The notes beneath the pieces are model-generated. The model ran no database searches, was not told the DNA's origin, and saw only the letters and a program-made list of their open reading frames with translations. Shown here one piece after another: positions 19,233 to 29,200 of a stretch of 50,871 nucleotides of DNA. Every line of letters starts with the position of its first letter. Position 1 is the first letter of the stretch. Source of the stretch: Labilibaculum sp. (GTDB taxonomy: Bacteria > Bacteroidota > Bacteroidia > Bacteroidales > Marinifilaceae). The position numbers and the translations under genes are program-made. The stretch covers positions 1 to 50,871 of the forward strand of contig JAESUW010000121.1 of the NCBI GenBank assembly GCA_016760525.1. The letters are read 5' to 3'.

Positions 19233-19484
19233 ATGACTAAAACAATCACATTCAATGAGTTAAGAAAGATTAAAGATCGTTTGCCAGATGGAAGTATGCA
19301 AAGGATTGCAAAAGATTTACAATTGGAAGTAGAAACTGTTAGAAATTATTTTGGTGGCACCAATTTTGATCAAGGTCAAAGTACAGGAATCCATGTTGAA
19401 CAAGGACCTCATGGAGGTATTGTTGAACTCGATGATACAACTATTCTAGAACGTGCAATTAGCATGCTTGAAAATTCTTATTAA
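19233..19484 (+). CDS. Small putative HTH DNA-binding protein
   Basis: 83 aa; HTH-like MQRIAKDLQLEVETVRNYFGG segment; followed by a strong terminator. Confidence 0.75.
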   Translation: MTKTITFNELRKIKDRLPDGSMQRIAKDLQLEVETVRNYFGGTNFDQGQSTGIHVEQGPHGGIVELDDTTILERAISMLENSY

Positions 19485-19510
19485 ATTGCAGACATCAATA
19501 AATAAAAAAC

Positions 19511-19545
19511 AGGGCTGTTGAAATATTTCAACAGCCCTATTTTTA
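19511..19545. terminator. Rho-independent terminator
   Basis: AGGGCTGTTGAAATATTTCAACAGCCCT perfect palindrome followed by ATTTTTATT; A-rich on the other side, so possibly bidirectional. Confidence 0.9.
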
Positions 19546-19681
19546 TTCCTAAGCTTTAGTGTCTTATACCAAATGGACTTTAGGCTTGGCTATAAAGCTA
19601 AATGGTATAATGCCGATGTATATTGAGTTGAGGCGTAAATGAGCTTGCGAATTTATGGTTCAAACGAAACAACAATCGGTA

Positions 19682-20338
19682 TTAGAGAACTTCTTTTTTC
19701 TCGCTATGCAATTTATTAAAGATAATTGCCAAATTAGAATAAAGCGTCGTATTTTGAACAATGATATATTCCGGTACTTTAATTCTTGCGGGAGTAAAAT
19801 TCCAAATTGCTTTAATTCCCCATGCCACCATTAAATCGGCAACTGTTTGAGCATTTTCAGCAGGTACAGTAATTATCCCCATTACCACATTCAGTTCCTG
19901 TGATAAATCACGAAACTGATCAATATGATACACTTCAATATCATTAATTTTTTTCCCAATAGTAGAGGAGTTTACATCGAAAGCGGCAACAATATTTAAA
20001 CCAAAATGTGATAATCCACTGTCGTGAAGCAATGCAGAACCCAATGATCCGGCTCCAACAAGAAAAGCATTATCCATAATGGTAAATCCAAGAAACTCAG
20101 ACAACACATCTACCAATGCTTTAACTTCATAACCTACTCTGGTTTTCCCAACAATAGTTGTATAGGATAAATCTTTTGTAACCTGCGTAGGGTCAATATT
20201 CATGTAGTTTGCAATCTGAGTAGATGAAACAAACTGCTGTCCCTTTCTGAACAAACCTTCAGCATACGCCAAGTATGAAGGCATACGCCTAATAGTTGGC
20301 TCAGGAACAGCCTGAATTTTCTTAGAACTTTGAACCAT
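19682..20338 (-). CDS. rex: Redox-sensing transcriptional repressor Rex
   Basis: 218 aa; winged-helix N-terminus (IPEPTIRRMPSYLAY-like), Rossmann motif NAFLVGAGSLGSALL, typical Rex length. Confidence 0.95.
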   Translation of the reverse strand: MVQSSKKIQAVPEPTIRRMPSYLAYAEGLFRKGQQFVSSTQIANYMNIDPTQVTKDLSYTTIVGKTRVGYEVKALVDVLSEFLGFTIMDNAFLVGAGSLGSALLHDSGLSHFGLNIVAAFDVNSSTIGKKINDIEVYHIDQFRDLSQELNVVMGIITVPAENAQTVADLMVAWGIKAIWNFTPARIKVPEYIIVQNTTLYSNLAIIFNKLHSEKKEVL

Positions 20339-20492
20339 AATTTCTTACTTACACCTTAAATGAAAACAAAAACAACCATTTTCTTTATTAAAGAAAAAAA
20401 TCTTTAATAGTTTTTTTGTTATACAAATCGAATTTTAAATAAATGGCGCTGGGAACACTGCAAAGAATAACATTTTAATCCTTTGTAAATGT

Positions 20493-20566
20493 GGGCGATA
20501 TAGGATTCGAACCTATGACCCCTTGGGTGTAAACCAAGTGCTCTGAACCAACTGAGCTAATCGCCC
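20493..20566 (-). tRNA. tRNA-Val(TAC)
   Basis: 74-nt cloverleaf GGGCGATTAGCTCAGTTGGTTCAGAGCACTTGGTTTACACCCAAGGGGTCATAGGTTCGAATCCTATATCGCCC; anticodon loop TTTACAC. Confidence 0.97.
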
Positions 20567-20625
20567 TTAACGACTGCAAATATAAACAGAAAAAATTACC
20601 ACAGCAATTAAAAAGATAGTTTTGT

Positions 20626-21921
20626 TTACACTACTTCTGCAACAACAAACGTACTGCCACCCAAAAAAACAAGATCATTTTCCTGTGCATTTGCCTTCGC
20701 TGCCTCTAATGCTATTTTCACTGATGGGTATGTATTCCCTACCAAATCATATGCCTGTGCCTTTGCAGCAAGAATTTTTGGATCCAATGCCCGGGGAATA
20801 TTTGCACAACAGAAGTAATAGCTCGCTGCCTTTGGCATTAATTCAAAAATCTCATTAATATCCTTATCATCAACCACACCAAAAACAATATGCAAATTTC
20901 TGTAATCCATTGATTCAATTTGCATTATTATTTCTTTAATGCCAGCAACATTATGACCAGTATCACATATCACATCAGGGTCATTACCAATTATTTGCCA
21001 GCGTCCTAACAAGCCAGTTCTCTTAACTATTTCAGAGATCCCCTGCTTAATAGATTTATCGGAAATATTCCAAGCTTGATTAATCAATTCATCAAATACA
21101 CACAGGGCAGTTCTTATATTCTTAACTTGATAACTCCCCAATAAATCACAAGATAAATTTACTCTTGAATTATTATCAGAAGCTTTAAAAACCAGATTAC
21201 GTTTACTATTAACTATATCATATGACATGATTTCATACTGATCTTCAGAAAACTGTAAATCAGAATTTTTATCAGAAGCAATCCTCGTAAAAACATCAAT
21301 TAATTCTTCCTGCTTTTCCCCAATAATCACAGGAACACTTTCCTTTATAATTCCAGCCTTTTCGCCAGCTATTTGTGTGAGTTCCGATCCTAAAAGACCT
21401 GTGTGATCTTTACTAATATTAGTTATTACAGAAAGCAAAGGCGTAATAATATTAGTTGAATCTAATCTTCCTCCCAGCCCCACCTCCACAACTGCAACAT
21501 CAACTTCCTGATCAGCAAAATAATCAAAAGCCATAGCAACGGTCATCTCAAAAAAAGAAGGACTCAACTCTTCAAACTTGCATTGATGCTTCCCAATAAA
21601 ATCAACCACATAATCTTCCGAAACAAGTTCACCATTTACCTTTATTCTCTCCCGAAAATCACGCAAGTGAGGAGAAGTATACAAACCAACTTTATAGCCT
21701 GCAGCTTGCAGTACCGATGCAATAGTATGTGAAACTGATCCTTTGCCGTTTGTTCCCCCAACATGAATCGATTTAAATTTTTCATGAGGATGATTAAAAT
21801 ATTCATCCAAAGCTAATGTTGTATCCAAATCAGCCTTGTAAGCTGCCTTCCCTGTACGCTGATACATAGGCAGTTTAGTAAACATATAATTTAAAGTTTC
21901 TTTATAATTCATATTCAACAC
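20626..21921 (-). CDS. folC: Bifunctional folylpolyglutamate synthase / dihydrofolate synthase
   Basis: 431 aa; HVGGTNGKGSVSHTIASVL, YTSPHLRDFRERI, GLGGRLDSTNII, DTGHNVAGI motifs. Confidence 0.95.
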   Translation of the reverse strand: MLNMNYKETLNYMFTKLPMYQRTGKAAYKADLDTTLALDEYFNHPHEKFKSIHVGGTNGKGSVSHTIASVLQAAGYKVGLYTSPHLRDFRERIKVNGELVSEDYVVDFIGKHQCKFEELSPSFFEMTVAMAFDYFADQEVDVAVVEVGLGGRLDSTNIITPLLSVITNISKDHTGLLGSELTQIAGEKAGIIKESVPVIIGEKQEELIDVFTRIASDKNSDLQFSEDQYEIMSYDIVNSKRNLVFKASDNNSRVNLSCDLLGSYQVKNIRTALCVFDELINQAWNISDKSIKQGISEIVKRTGLLGRWQIIGNDPDVICDTGHNVAGIKEIIMQIESMDYRNLHIVFGVVDDKDINEIFELMPKAASYYFCCANIPRALDPKILAAKAQAYDLVGNTYPSVKIALEAAKANAQENDLVFLGGSTFVVAEVV

Positions 21922-22177
21922 GCTAGTAAATTTGAAGATTTTACAAAGAAGAATAAAATTTCTTAAATTTTGTGTTAACAGCTTGAATTTCCTGCAAATT
22001 TTGCTAAATTAATACTATTAAATACTTCTGTTTAAATATATACACGAAGCATATTTCAGAAAACAAAGTGATTTTAACAGACTTTCTAAACGTCTACTAT
22101 TTAAAACATAAGTAAATTACAATTATGATATATAAATGTCGGCATTTAATGCTTGTCGAAATTAACCTCTAACATCA

Positions 22178-23515
22178 TTGATTATGGCAAAACTCAAAAA
22201 GATTTTCGTTCTCGACACAAATGTTATTCTTCATGATTTTAATTCCATTTATAATTTCGAAGAAAATGATGTTGTTATTCCAATAACTGTTCTTGAGGAA
22301 CTTGATAAGTTTAAAAAAGGCAATGACCAGATTAATTACCATGCCCGGGAATTTAGCAGAGAGCTAGACCGAATTTCTGGTGATTTACTCTTTACGGCAG
22401 GTGTTCCGTTGGGTAAAAAACTAGGGAAATTATCCGTTGAAACGGGAAAAGACTTTTCACCACAAATGAAAAGTTCCTTTCATGACAATATCCCAGATCA
22501 CAGAATACTTGCCATTGCAGAATATCTGCACAATCAAAATAAAAAGAAAAGAGTGATTCTAATCTCTAAGGACATCAACCTTAGAATGAAAGCAAAATCA
22601 TTAGGTATTCCTGCTGAAGATTATAAAAATGATCAGGTAAAAGATCTTGATGATATAATCAGCCTGGGAATTACAACTCTGGGAAATTTTGATGATGAAA
22701 AGATCTCTTCACTTTATAAAACTAACGAAGGGATTCCGGAAGAAGAATTTGGATTCAAAAAACCGATTAATGGTCATGAGTATTTTATTCTAAAAAACAA
22801 TTCATCTAGTGCGCTTGCACATTTCGATCCTATTACAAAAACAATATCTCGAGTTGAAAAGCCCAATTCATATGGAATCTTTCCTCGGAATGCGGAGCAA
22901 ACTTTCTCTATGCATGCTCTTTTGGATCCCAAAATTTCCCTTGTAGCATTAACCGGCCGGGCCGGAACAGGTAAAACATTACTCGCATTGGCCACTGCCC
23001 TGCAACAAATAGATATGTACGATCAAATTTTTCTTGCTCGACCAATTGTCGCACTGGCAAACAAGGATCTTGGGTATTTGCCTGGTGATGCAAAAGAAAA
23101 AATTGGTCCCTATATGCAACCCTTATTCGACAACCTGAGTGTAATAAAACACAAATTTAACGTTCATAGTAAAGAGTACCTTAAAATTGACGAACTGTTA
23201 AAAGATGAAAGGCTGCAAATTACACCTTTAGCTTATATTAGAGGAAGAAGTCTTTCCAATACTTTCTTTATTGTTGATGAAGCGCAAAACCTCACTCCTC
23301 ATGAAATAAAAACAATAATTACGCGTGCCGGAGAAGGAACTAAAATGGTTTTCACAGGAGATATCGAACAAATAGATTCACCCTACCTGGATAAGAAATC
23401 TAATGGATTAGCATACCTGTCAGACAGAATGCAAGGACAGGATATATTCGCACATGTTAACTTATTAAAAGGAGAAAGAAGTCACCTTGCCGAATTAGCA
23501 AGTAATCTTCTCTAA
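22178..23515 (+). CDS. PIN domain + PhoH-family ATPase
   Basis: 445 aa; N-terminal PIN (FVLDTNVILHD), PhoH Walker A ALTGRAGTGKTLLALA, FIVDEAQNLTPHEIKTIITRAGEGTKMVFTGD. Confidence 0.95.
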   Translation: MIMAKLKKIFVLDTNVILHDFNSIYNFEENDVVIPITVLEELDKFKKGNDQINYHAREFSRELDRISGDLLFTAGVPLGKKLGKLSVETGKDFSPQMKSSFHDNIPDHRILAIAEYLHNQNKKKRVILISKDINLRMKAKSLGIPAEDYKNDQVKDLDDIISLGITTLGNFDDEKISSLYKTNEGIPEEEFGFKKPINGHEYFILKNNSSSALAHFDPITKTISRVEKPNSYGIFPRNAEQTFSMHALLDPKISLVALTGRAGTGKTLLALATALQQIDMYDQIFLARPIVALANKDLGYLPGDAKEKIGPYMQPLFDNLSVIKHKFNVHSKEYLKIDELLKDERLQITPLAYIRGRSLSNTFFIVDEAQNLTPHEIKTIITRAGEGTKMVFTGDIEQIDSPYLDKKSNGLAYLSDRMQGQDIFAHVNLLKGERSHLAELASNLL

Positions 23516-23666
23516 ATCTATTAATTGCAATACTGGAAAATTTCATTTAAATTAAATAAATAAAAACATTTTGAATGCAAGTCTGAATTTAGCAGAGATC
23601 GAAAAACTATAAATGATCTTTTAATATGACTTATTTTTTCTCAATGAAAATTTAAATATACCTCTC

Positions 23667-24566
23667 ATGAAAATACTGAAATTTGCCGCCATAGATATCG
23701 GATCAAATGCCATCCGGTTGTTGTTTATGAATGTGCTTGAAGAAGGTGGTAAAGCTCACTTTAAGAAATCATCTCTGGTAAGAGTTCCTATTCGTTTAGG
23801 AGCAGATACTTTTATCGAAAAATTTATTTCTTTAGATAAAGCCGAGAAATTAATTAAAAGCATGAAGGCATTCCGTAACCTAATGGACGTTCATGAGGTT
23901 GTGGCCTATCGAGCATGCGCAACCTCTGCAATGCGTGAAGCATCAAACGGTGCTGAAATCATTCAACGAATTGAGAATGAATCTGGTATTAAGATAGACG
24001 TTATCAACGGAAAGGAAGAAGCAAGCATTATATTTGATAATAAAATTGCGGATACTCTTGATCCTTCTAAAGATTACCTATATGTTGATGTTGGTGGAGG
24101 CAGCACTGAGATAACTCTTTTTTCGAAAGGGATTTGTAAATTTTCAGCTTCTTTTAATGTCGGAACAATTAAGATTCTTCGGGATTGCGTACCTGAAGGA
24201 GAATTCATTCGAATAAAGGAATGCTTATTGGATGTATGCCCTAATTGCAAAAATATTGAGATTATTGGATCTGGAGGTAACATTAACAGATTGGTTAAAC
24301 TTGCTAATATTCCAAAACAGGAGAAGGCCTTAACCTATCAAGAATTAAAAAGCATTTACTACAACCTTAAGCAATTTTCTCACAAAGAGTTAATGCTTAA
24401 TTTTGATATGAATCCTGATCGTGCTGATGTTATTATTCCTGCGGCTACAATATTCCTCAGTATCATGGAGTGGGCAAAAGCAGAAAAAATACATATACCT
24501 AAAATTGGTGTTACCGATGGTATTATTCATCAATTATATAAGGAATATAGCTCGAACAGCCTTTAA
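23667..24566 (+). CDS. Ppx/GppA phosphatase family protein (exopolyphosphatase-like)
   Basis: 299 aa; AAIDIGSNAIRLL, ACATSAMREA, YVDVGGGSTEI motifs. Confidence 0.93.
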   Translation: MKILKFAAIDIGSNAIRLLFMNVLEEGGKAHFKKSSLVRVPIRLGADTFIEKFISLDKAEKLIKSMKAFRNLMDVHEVVAYRACATSAMREASNGAEIIQRIENESGIKIDVINGKEEASIIFDNKIADTLDPSKDYLYVDVGGGSTEITLFSKGICKFSASFNVGTIKILRDCVPEGEFIRIKECLLDVCPNCKNIEIIGSGGNINRLVKLANIPKQEKALTYQELKSIYYNLKQFSHKELMLNFDMNPDRADVIIPAATIFLSIMEWAKAEKIHIPKIGVTDGIIHQLYKEYSSNSL

Positions 24567-24624
24567 ATTCGTTAAAAAAGCAATTCTTTTTCCTAAATTT
24601 GCACATTAAATAATTTGTATATTT

Positions 24625-24657
24625 TGAACTGTTTCAAATTAAATTTGAAATAGTTCA
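24625..24657. other. Long hairpin between the ppx/gppA-like gene and mtaB (terminator or mtaB leader structure)
   Basis: TGAACT-G-TTTCAAAT-TAA-ATTTGAAA-T-AGTTCA: 14 Watson-Crick pairs plus one G-U, 3-nt loop, followed by TTTGTTTT. Confidence 0.7.
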
Positions 24658-24720
24658 TTTGTTTTAGTTAGAGACTGAATATCAGCATCCAACTAATCAT
24701 CAGCAAGAAGGGAAGAAACT

Positions 24721-26055
24721 ATGTTACAAGGTAAAAAAGTTGCATTCTACACATTGGGGTGCAAGCTTAACTTTTCAGAAACATCTACAATAGGCCGTTC
24801 ATTTAAAGAAATGGGCTTCGAAACAGTTAAGCACACAGAGAAGGCTGATATTTATGTTCTGAATACTTGTTCTGTTACGGATCATGCCGATAAAAAATGC
24901 AGACAGGCTATAAAAAAAGTAATAAAAACAAATCCCAACGCGTTTGTAGCCGTTATTGGCTGCTATGCCCAATTAAAACCTAATGAAATTATTGGTATTT
25001 CTGGTGTAGACCTGGTTCTGGGAGCCAACGAAAAATTCAATATCCATAAATACATTGACCATCTTGAGAAAAAAGGAACCGGAGAACTGCATCCATGTGA
25101 AGTTGAGTCGGTAAAAGACTTCCATTCATCCTATTCAATGGGCGACAGAACCCGCTGTTTTCTAAAAATTCAGGATGGATGCAATTATTACTGCACTTAT
25201 TGTACCATTCCATTCGCGCGTGGCAACAGCCGAAACATGAGCATAAACGAAACAGTACAACAAGCCCAAAAAGTGGCTCAGCAAGGTGCTAAAGAAATCA
25301 TTTTAACCGGCGTAAATATTGGTGATTTTGGACAAAGTACTAACGAAACATTTCTGGATTTAATAAAAGAACTGGAAAAAGTAAAAGGGATTAGCCGTTT
25401 TCGTATTTCTTCCATTGAACCGAACCTTCTAAGCAACGAAATTATCGATTTTGTAGCTCAGTCAGAAAAATTCGTTAACCATTTTCACATCCCACTTCAA
25501 GCTGGTTCCAACAAAGTGCTGAAATTAATGAAGAGAAGGTACAATAGAGAATTATTTGCACAACGTGTTGAGAAAATTAAATTCTTACTGCCTGATGCAT
25601 TTATTGGGGTTGATGTAATTGCAGGAAGCCGGGGGGAAAGTGATCAGGATTTCGAAGAAGCCTATTTATTCATCAAAAATTTACCCATTAGTCAACTTCA
25701 TGTGTTTCCCTACTCTGAAAGACAAGGAACAAAAGCTCTTGAAATAAAAGAAGTTGTTCCTGTTCCCGAAAGAAAAAGAAGAGCTAAAATGTTGCAAATC
25801 CTCTCAGAAAAAAAGCTAAGAGCCTTTTATCAGGAAAATTTAGGCAATACAGAAGAGGTTCTTTTTGAATCGTATAATGATCATGGTAAAATGTATGGAT
25901 TCACAAAAAATTACATAAAAGTTGAAATTCCATACGATCAAAACCTTAGCAACAAACTAACATTTACTAACTTGCAGGAAGTAAATTCAAATGGCAATGT
26001 TTCAGGTTCTGTTATTGACAAAATACGATTCAACCTAAAACCCATTCTCCAATAA
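24721..26055 (+). CDS. mtaB: tRNA (N6-L-threonylcarbamoyladenosine(37)-C2)-methylthiotransferase MtaB
   Basis: 444 aa; LGCKLNFSET, radical SAM CNYYCTYCTIPFARG, NTCSVTDHADKKCRQ. Confidence 0.93.
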   Translation: MLQGKKVAFYTLGCKLNFSETSTIGRSFKEMGFETVKHTEKADIYVLNTCSVTDHADKKCRQAIKKVIKTNPNAFVAVIGCYAQLKPNEIIGISGVDLVLGANEKFNIHKYIDHLEKKGTGELHPCEVESVKDFHSSYSMGDRTRCFLKIQDGCNYYCTYCTIPFARGNSRNMSINETVQQAQKVAQQGAKEIILTGVNIGDFGQSTNETFLDLIKELEKVKGISRFRISSIEPNLLSNEIIDFVAQSEKFVNHFHIPLQAGSNKVLKLMKRRYNRELFAQRVEKIKFLLPDAFIGVDVIAGSRGESDQDFEEAYLFIKNLPISQLHVFPYSERQGTKALEIKEVVPVPERKRRAKMLQILSEKKLRAFYQENLGNTEEVLFESYNDHGKMYGFTKNYIKVEIPYDQNLSNKLTFTNLQEVNSNGNVSGSVIDKIRFNLKPILQ

Positions 26056-26066
26056 ATTATAAAAGC

Positions 26067-26867
26067 ATGATCGATCTTAAAGAACTTTGTTTTAAAACAA
26101 ACGACATAGCCAGAAAAGTTGGCACCTTCATAAAAGAACAACAGAGTAAAATCAAATCTGATGTAGTGGAAATTAAAGGAGTACATGATTTTGTAACCTA
26201 TGTTGACAAAACTGCAGAAGAAATGATTATTGCAGAGCTTAAGCTGATTCTGTCCAATGCAGGATTTATAGCAGAAGAAGGAACAGAAACTTATCGGGCA
26301 GAGCAATACAACTGGATTATTGATCCGCTGGATGGTACAACGAACTATATTCATGGTTTATCGCCTTTTGCTGTTAGTATTGCTTTGCAGGAATACGATG
26401 AAATCGTTTTGGGTGTAGTATATGAAATTAGCCTTGATGAGTGCTTTTATTCATGGAAAGGAGCACCGGAAGCCTATTTAAATGGAAAAACAATATCCGT
26501 TTCAAAGGCCAAATCGGTAGATTCGAGCTTAATTGCAACAGGATTTCCATATTACGATTACGATCAATTAAAAGCCTTTATGGCCTCGCTGGAATACTTC
26601 ATAATTAATTCCCACGGTGTTCGTCGACTTGGTTCGGCTGCTACCGATTTAGCATATGTAGCTTGTGGTAGATTCGAAGCTTTTTACGAATATAGTCTTC
26701 AGGCTTGGGATGTTGCGGCAGGATCATTTTTAGTGAAGAAAGCCGGTGGTAAGGTATGTGATTTTAAAGGAGGTAATGATTACATTTTTGGTAAAGAAAT
26801 AATTGCCAGTAATACTTTCGTTCACGACGAATTTAAAAGCATTGTTAATAAATACATGATTAAATAA
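26067..26867 (+). CDS. Inositol monophosphatase family protein
   Basis: 266 aa; WIIDPLDGTTNYIHGLSPFAVSIAL, LQAWDVAAGSFLVKKAGG motifs. Confidence 0.94.
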   Translation: MIDLKELCFKTNDIARKVGTFIKEQQSKIKSDVVEIKGVHDFVTYVDKTAEEMIIAELKLILSNAGFIAEEGTETYRAEQYNWIIDPLDGTTNYIHGLSPFAVSIALQEYDEIVLGVVYEISLDECFYSWKGAPEAYLNGKTISVSKAKSVDSSLIATGFPYYDYDQLKAFMASLEYFIINSHGVRRLGSAATDLAYVACGRFEAFYEYSLQAWDVAAGSFLVKKAGGKVCDFKGGNDYIFGKEIIASNTFVHDEFKSIVNKYMIK

Positions 26868-26919
26868 ACCTGTTGATTTTTTTGTACTTTCAGCGAATAT
26901 TACAAAATTCTTAATTTAA

Positions 26920-27795
26920 ATGATAAAATTTCTGTCCTATATCGTCTACGGATTGGTTAGATTAATCAGTTATCTTCCCTTTACTGTTCTTTATATTTTT
27001 TCTGACATTGTATTTTTCCTTGTTTACTACATTCTTCGTTATCGAAGAAAGGTAGTTACAAAGAACCTTACCAATTCTTTTCCCGAAAAATCGGAAGAGG
27101 AAATTCATCGTATTAGAAAAGAATTTTACAGTCATTTCTGCGATACATTTATTGAGACCATTAAACTGTGGACAATCAGTAAAGAGGAAATGAAAAAACG
27201 CTGTAAATTTCTTAATCCTGAGATATTTGACAGATACACAGAACAAAATAAAAACGTTATTACGATTTTAGGGCACTATGGAAATTGGGAATGGTTAACT
27301 TCTTTTGCGATTTGGAGAGATGCAAATTACCTACCAGTATACAAACCACTTCATAACAAGGTATTTGACAAAATGTTTCTTAAAATAAGAAAACGTTTTG
27401 GTGCTATACCTGTTGCAAAAGACGATACGCTACGTACCATGATTAAGTATCGTAACGAAAAAAAACTATCTGCAACTGTTTTAATTGGCGACCAAACACC
27501 TAAGAAAAACAGCATCAACTACTGGACTAAGTTTTTAAATCAGGACACTGCTGTTTTGATTGGAACCGAGCGAATTGCTAAAAAGCTGGATCAAGCCGTT
27601 GTTTTTATTAAAATGACTAAAATAAAAAGAGGCTACTATGAAGTTGATCTTATTCCTCTTTTCGACAATCCAAAAGAAACCGCCGAATTCGAAATAAGCG
27701 AAAAGCACACTCGTGTTCTTGAAGATATTATTAAAGAAAATCCGGCTTACTGGCTTTGGTCACATAAACGCTGGAAGCACAAAAAGGAAGATTAA
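26920..27795 (+). CDS. Lysophospholipid acyltransferase (LpxL/HtrB family)
   Basis: 291 aa; LGHYGNWEW (HX4-type motif), IGDQTPKKNSINYWTKFLNQDTAVLIGTERIA. Confidence 0.92.
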   Translation: MIKFLSYIVYGLVRLISYLPFTVLYIFSDIVFFLVYYILRYRRKVVTKNLTNSFPEKSEEEIHRIRKEFYSHFCDTFIETIKLWTISKEEMKKRCKFLNPEIFDRYTEQNKNVITILGHYGNWEWLTSFAIWRDANYLPVYKPLHNKVFDKMFLKIRKRFGAIPVAKDDTLRTMIKYRNEKKLSATVLIGDQTPKKNSINYWTKFLNQDTAVLIGTERIAKKLDQAVVFIKMTKIKRGYYEVDLIPLFDNPKETAEFEISEKHTRVLEDIIKENPAYWLWSHKRWKHKKED

Positions 27796-27833
27796 AATTA
27801 CAACAATAACAGTAACACTTCGCTAAGAATAAA

Positions 27834-28856
27834 ATGAATAGAATTGGAATTGTAATACTAAACTGGAACGGGAAAAATTTACTAGAGCAATTCCTTCCTT
27901 CGGTTGTTGCTCACTCAAAACGGGAATGGGCTGATATTATTATCGCAGATAATGCTTCAAGTGACGATTCCATCCCATTTTTAGAGAATAATTATCCTGA
28001 TCTTCAAATTATTAAACTGGATAAAAATTACGGTTTTGCAGATGGATACAATAAATCGTTAGAGCAACTTTCACACACTTATTTTGTTCTTTTAAATTCA
28101 GATGTTGAAGTAACAGAAAATTGGCTTGATCCTATTTATCATCAATTCGAAAAAGATCCAAGCATTGCTGCTGCTCAGCCAAAAATTAAAGCTTTTCACA
28201 ACAAAACAGAATTTGAATATGCAGGAGCTTCTGGTGGCTTTTTAGATTATTTAGGATACCCGTTTTGCAGAGGTAGAATTCTTGATACTATCGAAACAGA
28301 CAGAAAGCAATATAACTCAGCAACTGATGTGTTTTGGGCTAGTGGTGCTTCCCTTTTTATTCGATCCGAAATTTATAATAACGTAGGAGGACTGGATGGT
28401 GACTTTTTTGCTCACATGGAAGAAATTGATTTATGCTGGAGAATAAAAAATCAAGGACACAGGATAATAGCAGAACCAAAGTCAACAGTATATCACGTTG
28501 GCGGAGCTACTCTACCCAATCACAGTTCACGAAAACTATTCCTAAATTTCCGCAACAATCTATTTATGCTGCACAAAAATTTACCTGAAAAAAAATTCTA
28601 TACTATTCTCCTGCAAAGAATGATAATGGATGGTGTGGCTGCTCTTAAATTTCTTGTAAATGGAGAATTTTCAAATTTTAGTGCTGTATTTAAAGCTCAT
28701 CTCTCTTACTACTCTATGCTTTCAAAAATGAGACAAAAAAGGAAAAAGCTAGTCCCTCTTGTAAGTAAAATTAACCACAAGGAAATTTATAAAAACAGCA
28801 TTGTTTTTGATTTTTACTTGAGAAAAAGAAGATACTTCTCAGACATTACTTTCTAA
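27834..28856 (+). CDS. Glycosyltransferase family 2
   Basis: 340 aa; IVILNWNGKNLLEQFLPSV, IADNASSDDS, LLNSDVEV, ASGASLFIR. Confidence 0.93.
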   Translation: MNRIGIVILNWNGKNLLEQFLPSVVAHSKREWADIIIADNASSDDSIPFLENNYPDLQIIKLDKNYGFADGYNKSLEQLSHTYFVLLNSDVEVTENWLDPIYHQFEKDPSIAAAQPKIKAFHNKTEFEYAGASGGFLDYLGYPFCRGRILDTIETDRKQYNSATDVFWASGASLFIRSEIYNNVGGLDGDFFAHMEEIDLCWRIKNQGHRIIAEPKSTVYHVGGATLPNHSSRKLFLNFRNNLFMLHKNLPEKKFYTILLQRMIMDGVAALKFLVNGEFSNFSAVFKAHLSYYSMLSKMRQKRKKLVPLVSKINHKEIYKNSIVFDFYLRKRRYFSDITF

Positions 28857-28871
28857 AGAAAAAGATTCGAA

Positions 28872-29198
28872 TTAGCTAACCGCGGTAAATTTAAGACCAA
28901 TAATTGATACAAGAAGAAGAATTAAAAAGAAAATTCTGGAGAAGTGAATTGGCTCACTAAATAATACAACACCTAAAATTGCTGTTGTGAAAGCACCTAT
29001 TCCTGTCCATATTGCATAAGCAGTACCGACAGGTAATGTTTTTATTGCCAATGCAAGAAAATAGAGACTTATTGCCATCGCAACAATAGTAATCACACTA
29101 GGCCAAAGTTTAGTGAAGCCTTCAGCGTATTTAAGTCCAATTGCCCAAACAGCTTCAAATAATCCCGCAATAATCAAATAAATCCACGCAATAGCCAT
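28872..29198 (-). CDS. Small multidrug resistance family exporter, SugE/Gdx type (probable guanidinium exporter)
   Basis: 108 aa, 4 TM; WAIGLKYAEGFTKLWPS and LPVGTAYAIWTGIGA match the SugE/Gdx subgroup. Confidence 0.88.
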   Translation of the reverse strand: MAIAWIYLIIAGLFEAVWAIGLKYAEGFTKLWPSVITIVAMAISLYFLALAIKTLPVGTAYAIWTGIGAFTTAILGVVLFSEPIHFSRIFFLILLLVSIIGLKFTAVS

Positions 29199-29200
29199 AG

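Noticed and set aside
25938-26354. 138-aa minus-strand ORF across the mtaB/inositol monophosphatase junction
   Set aside because: Both plus-strand genes have clear family motifs throughout; antisense shadow.
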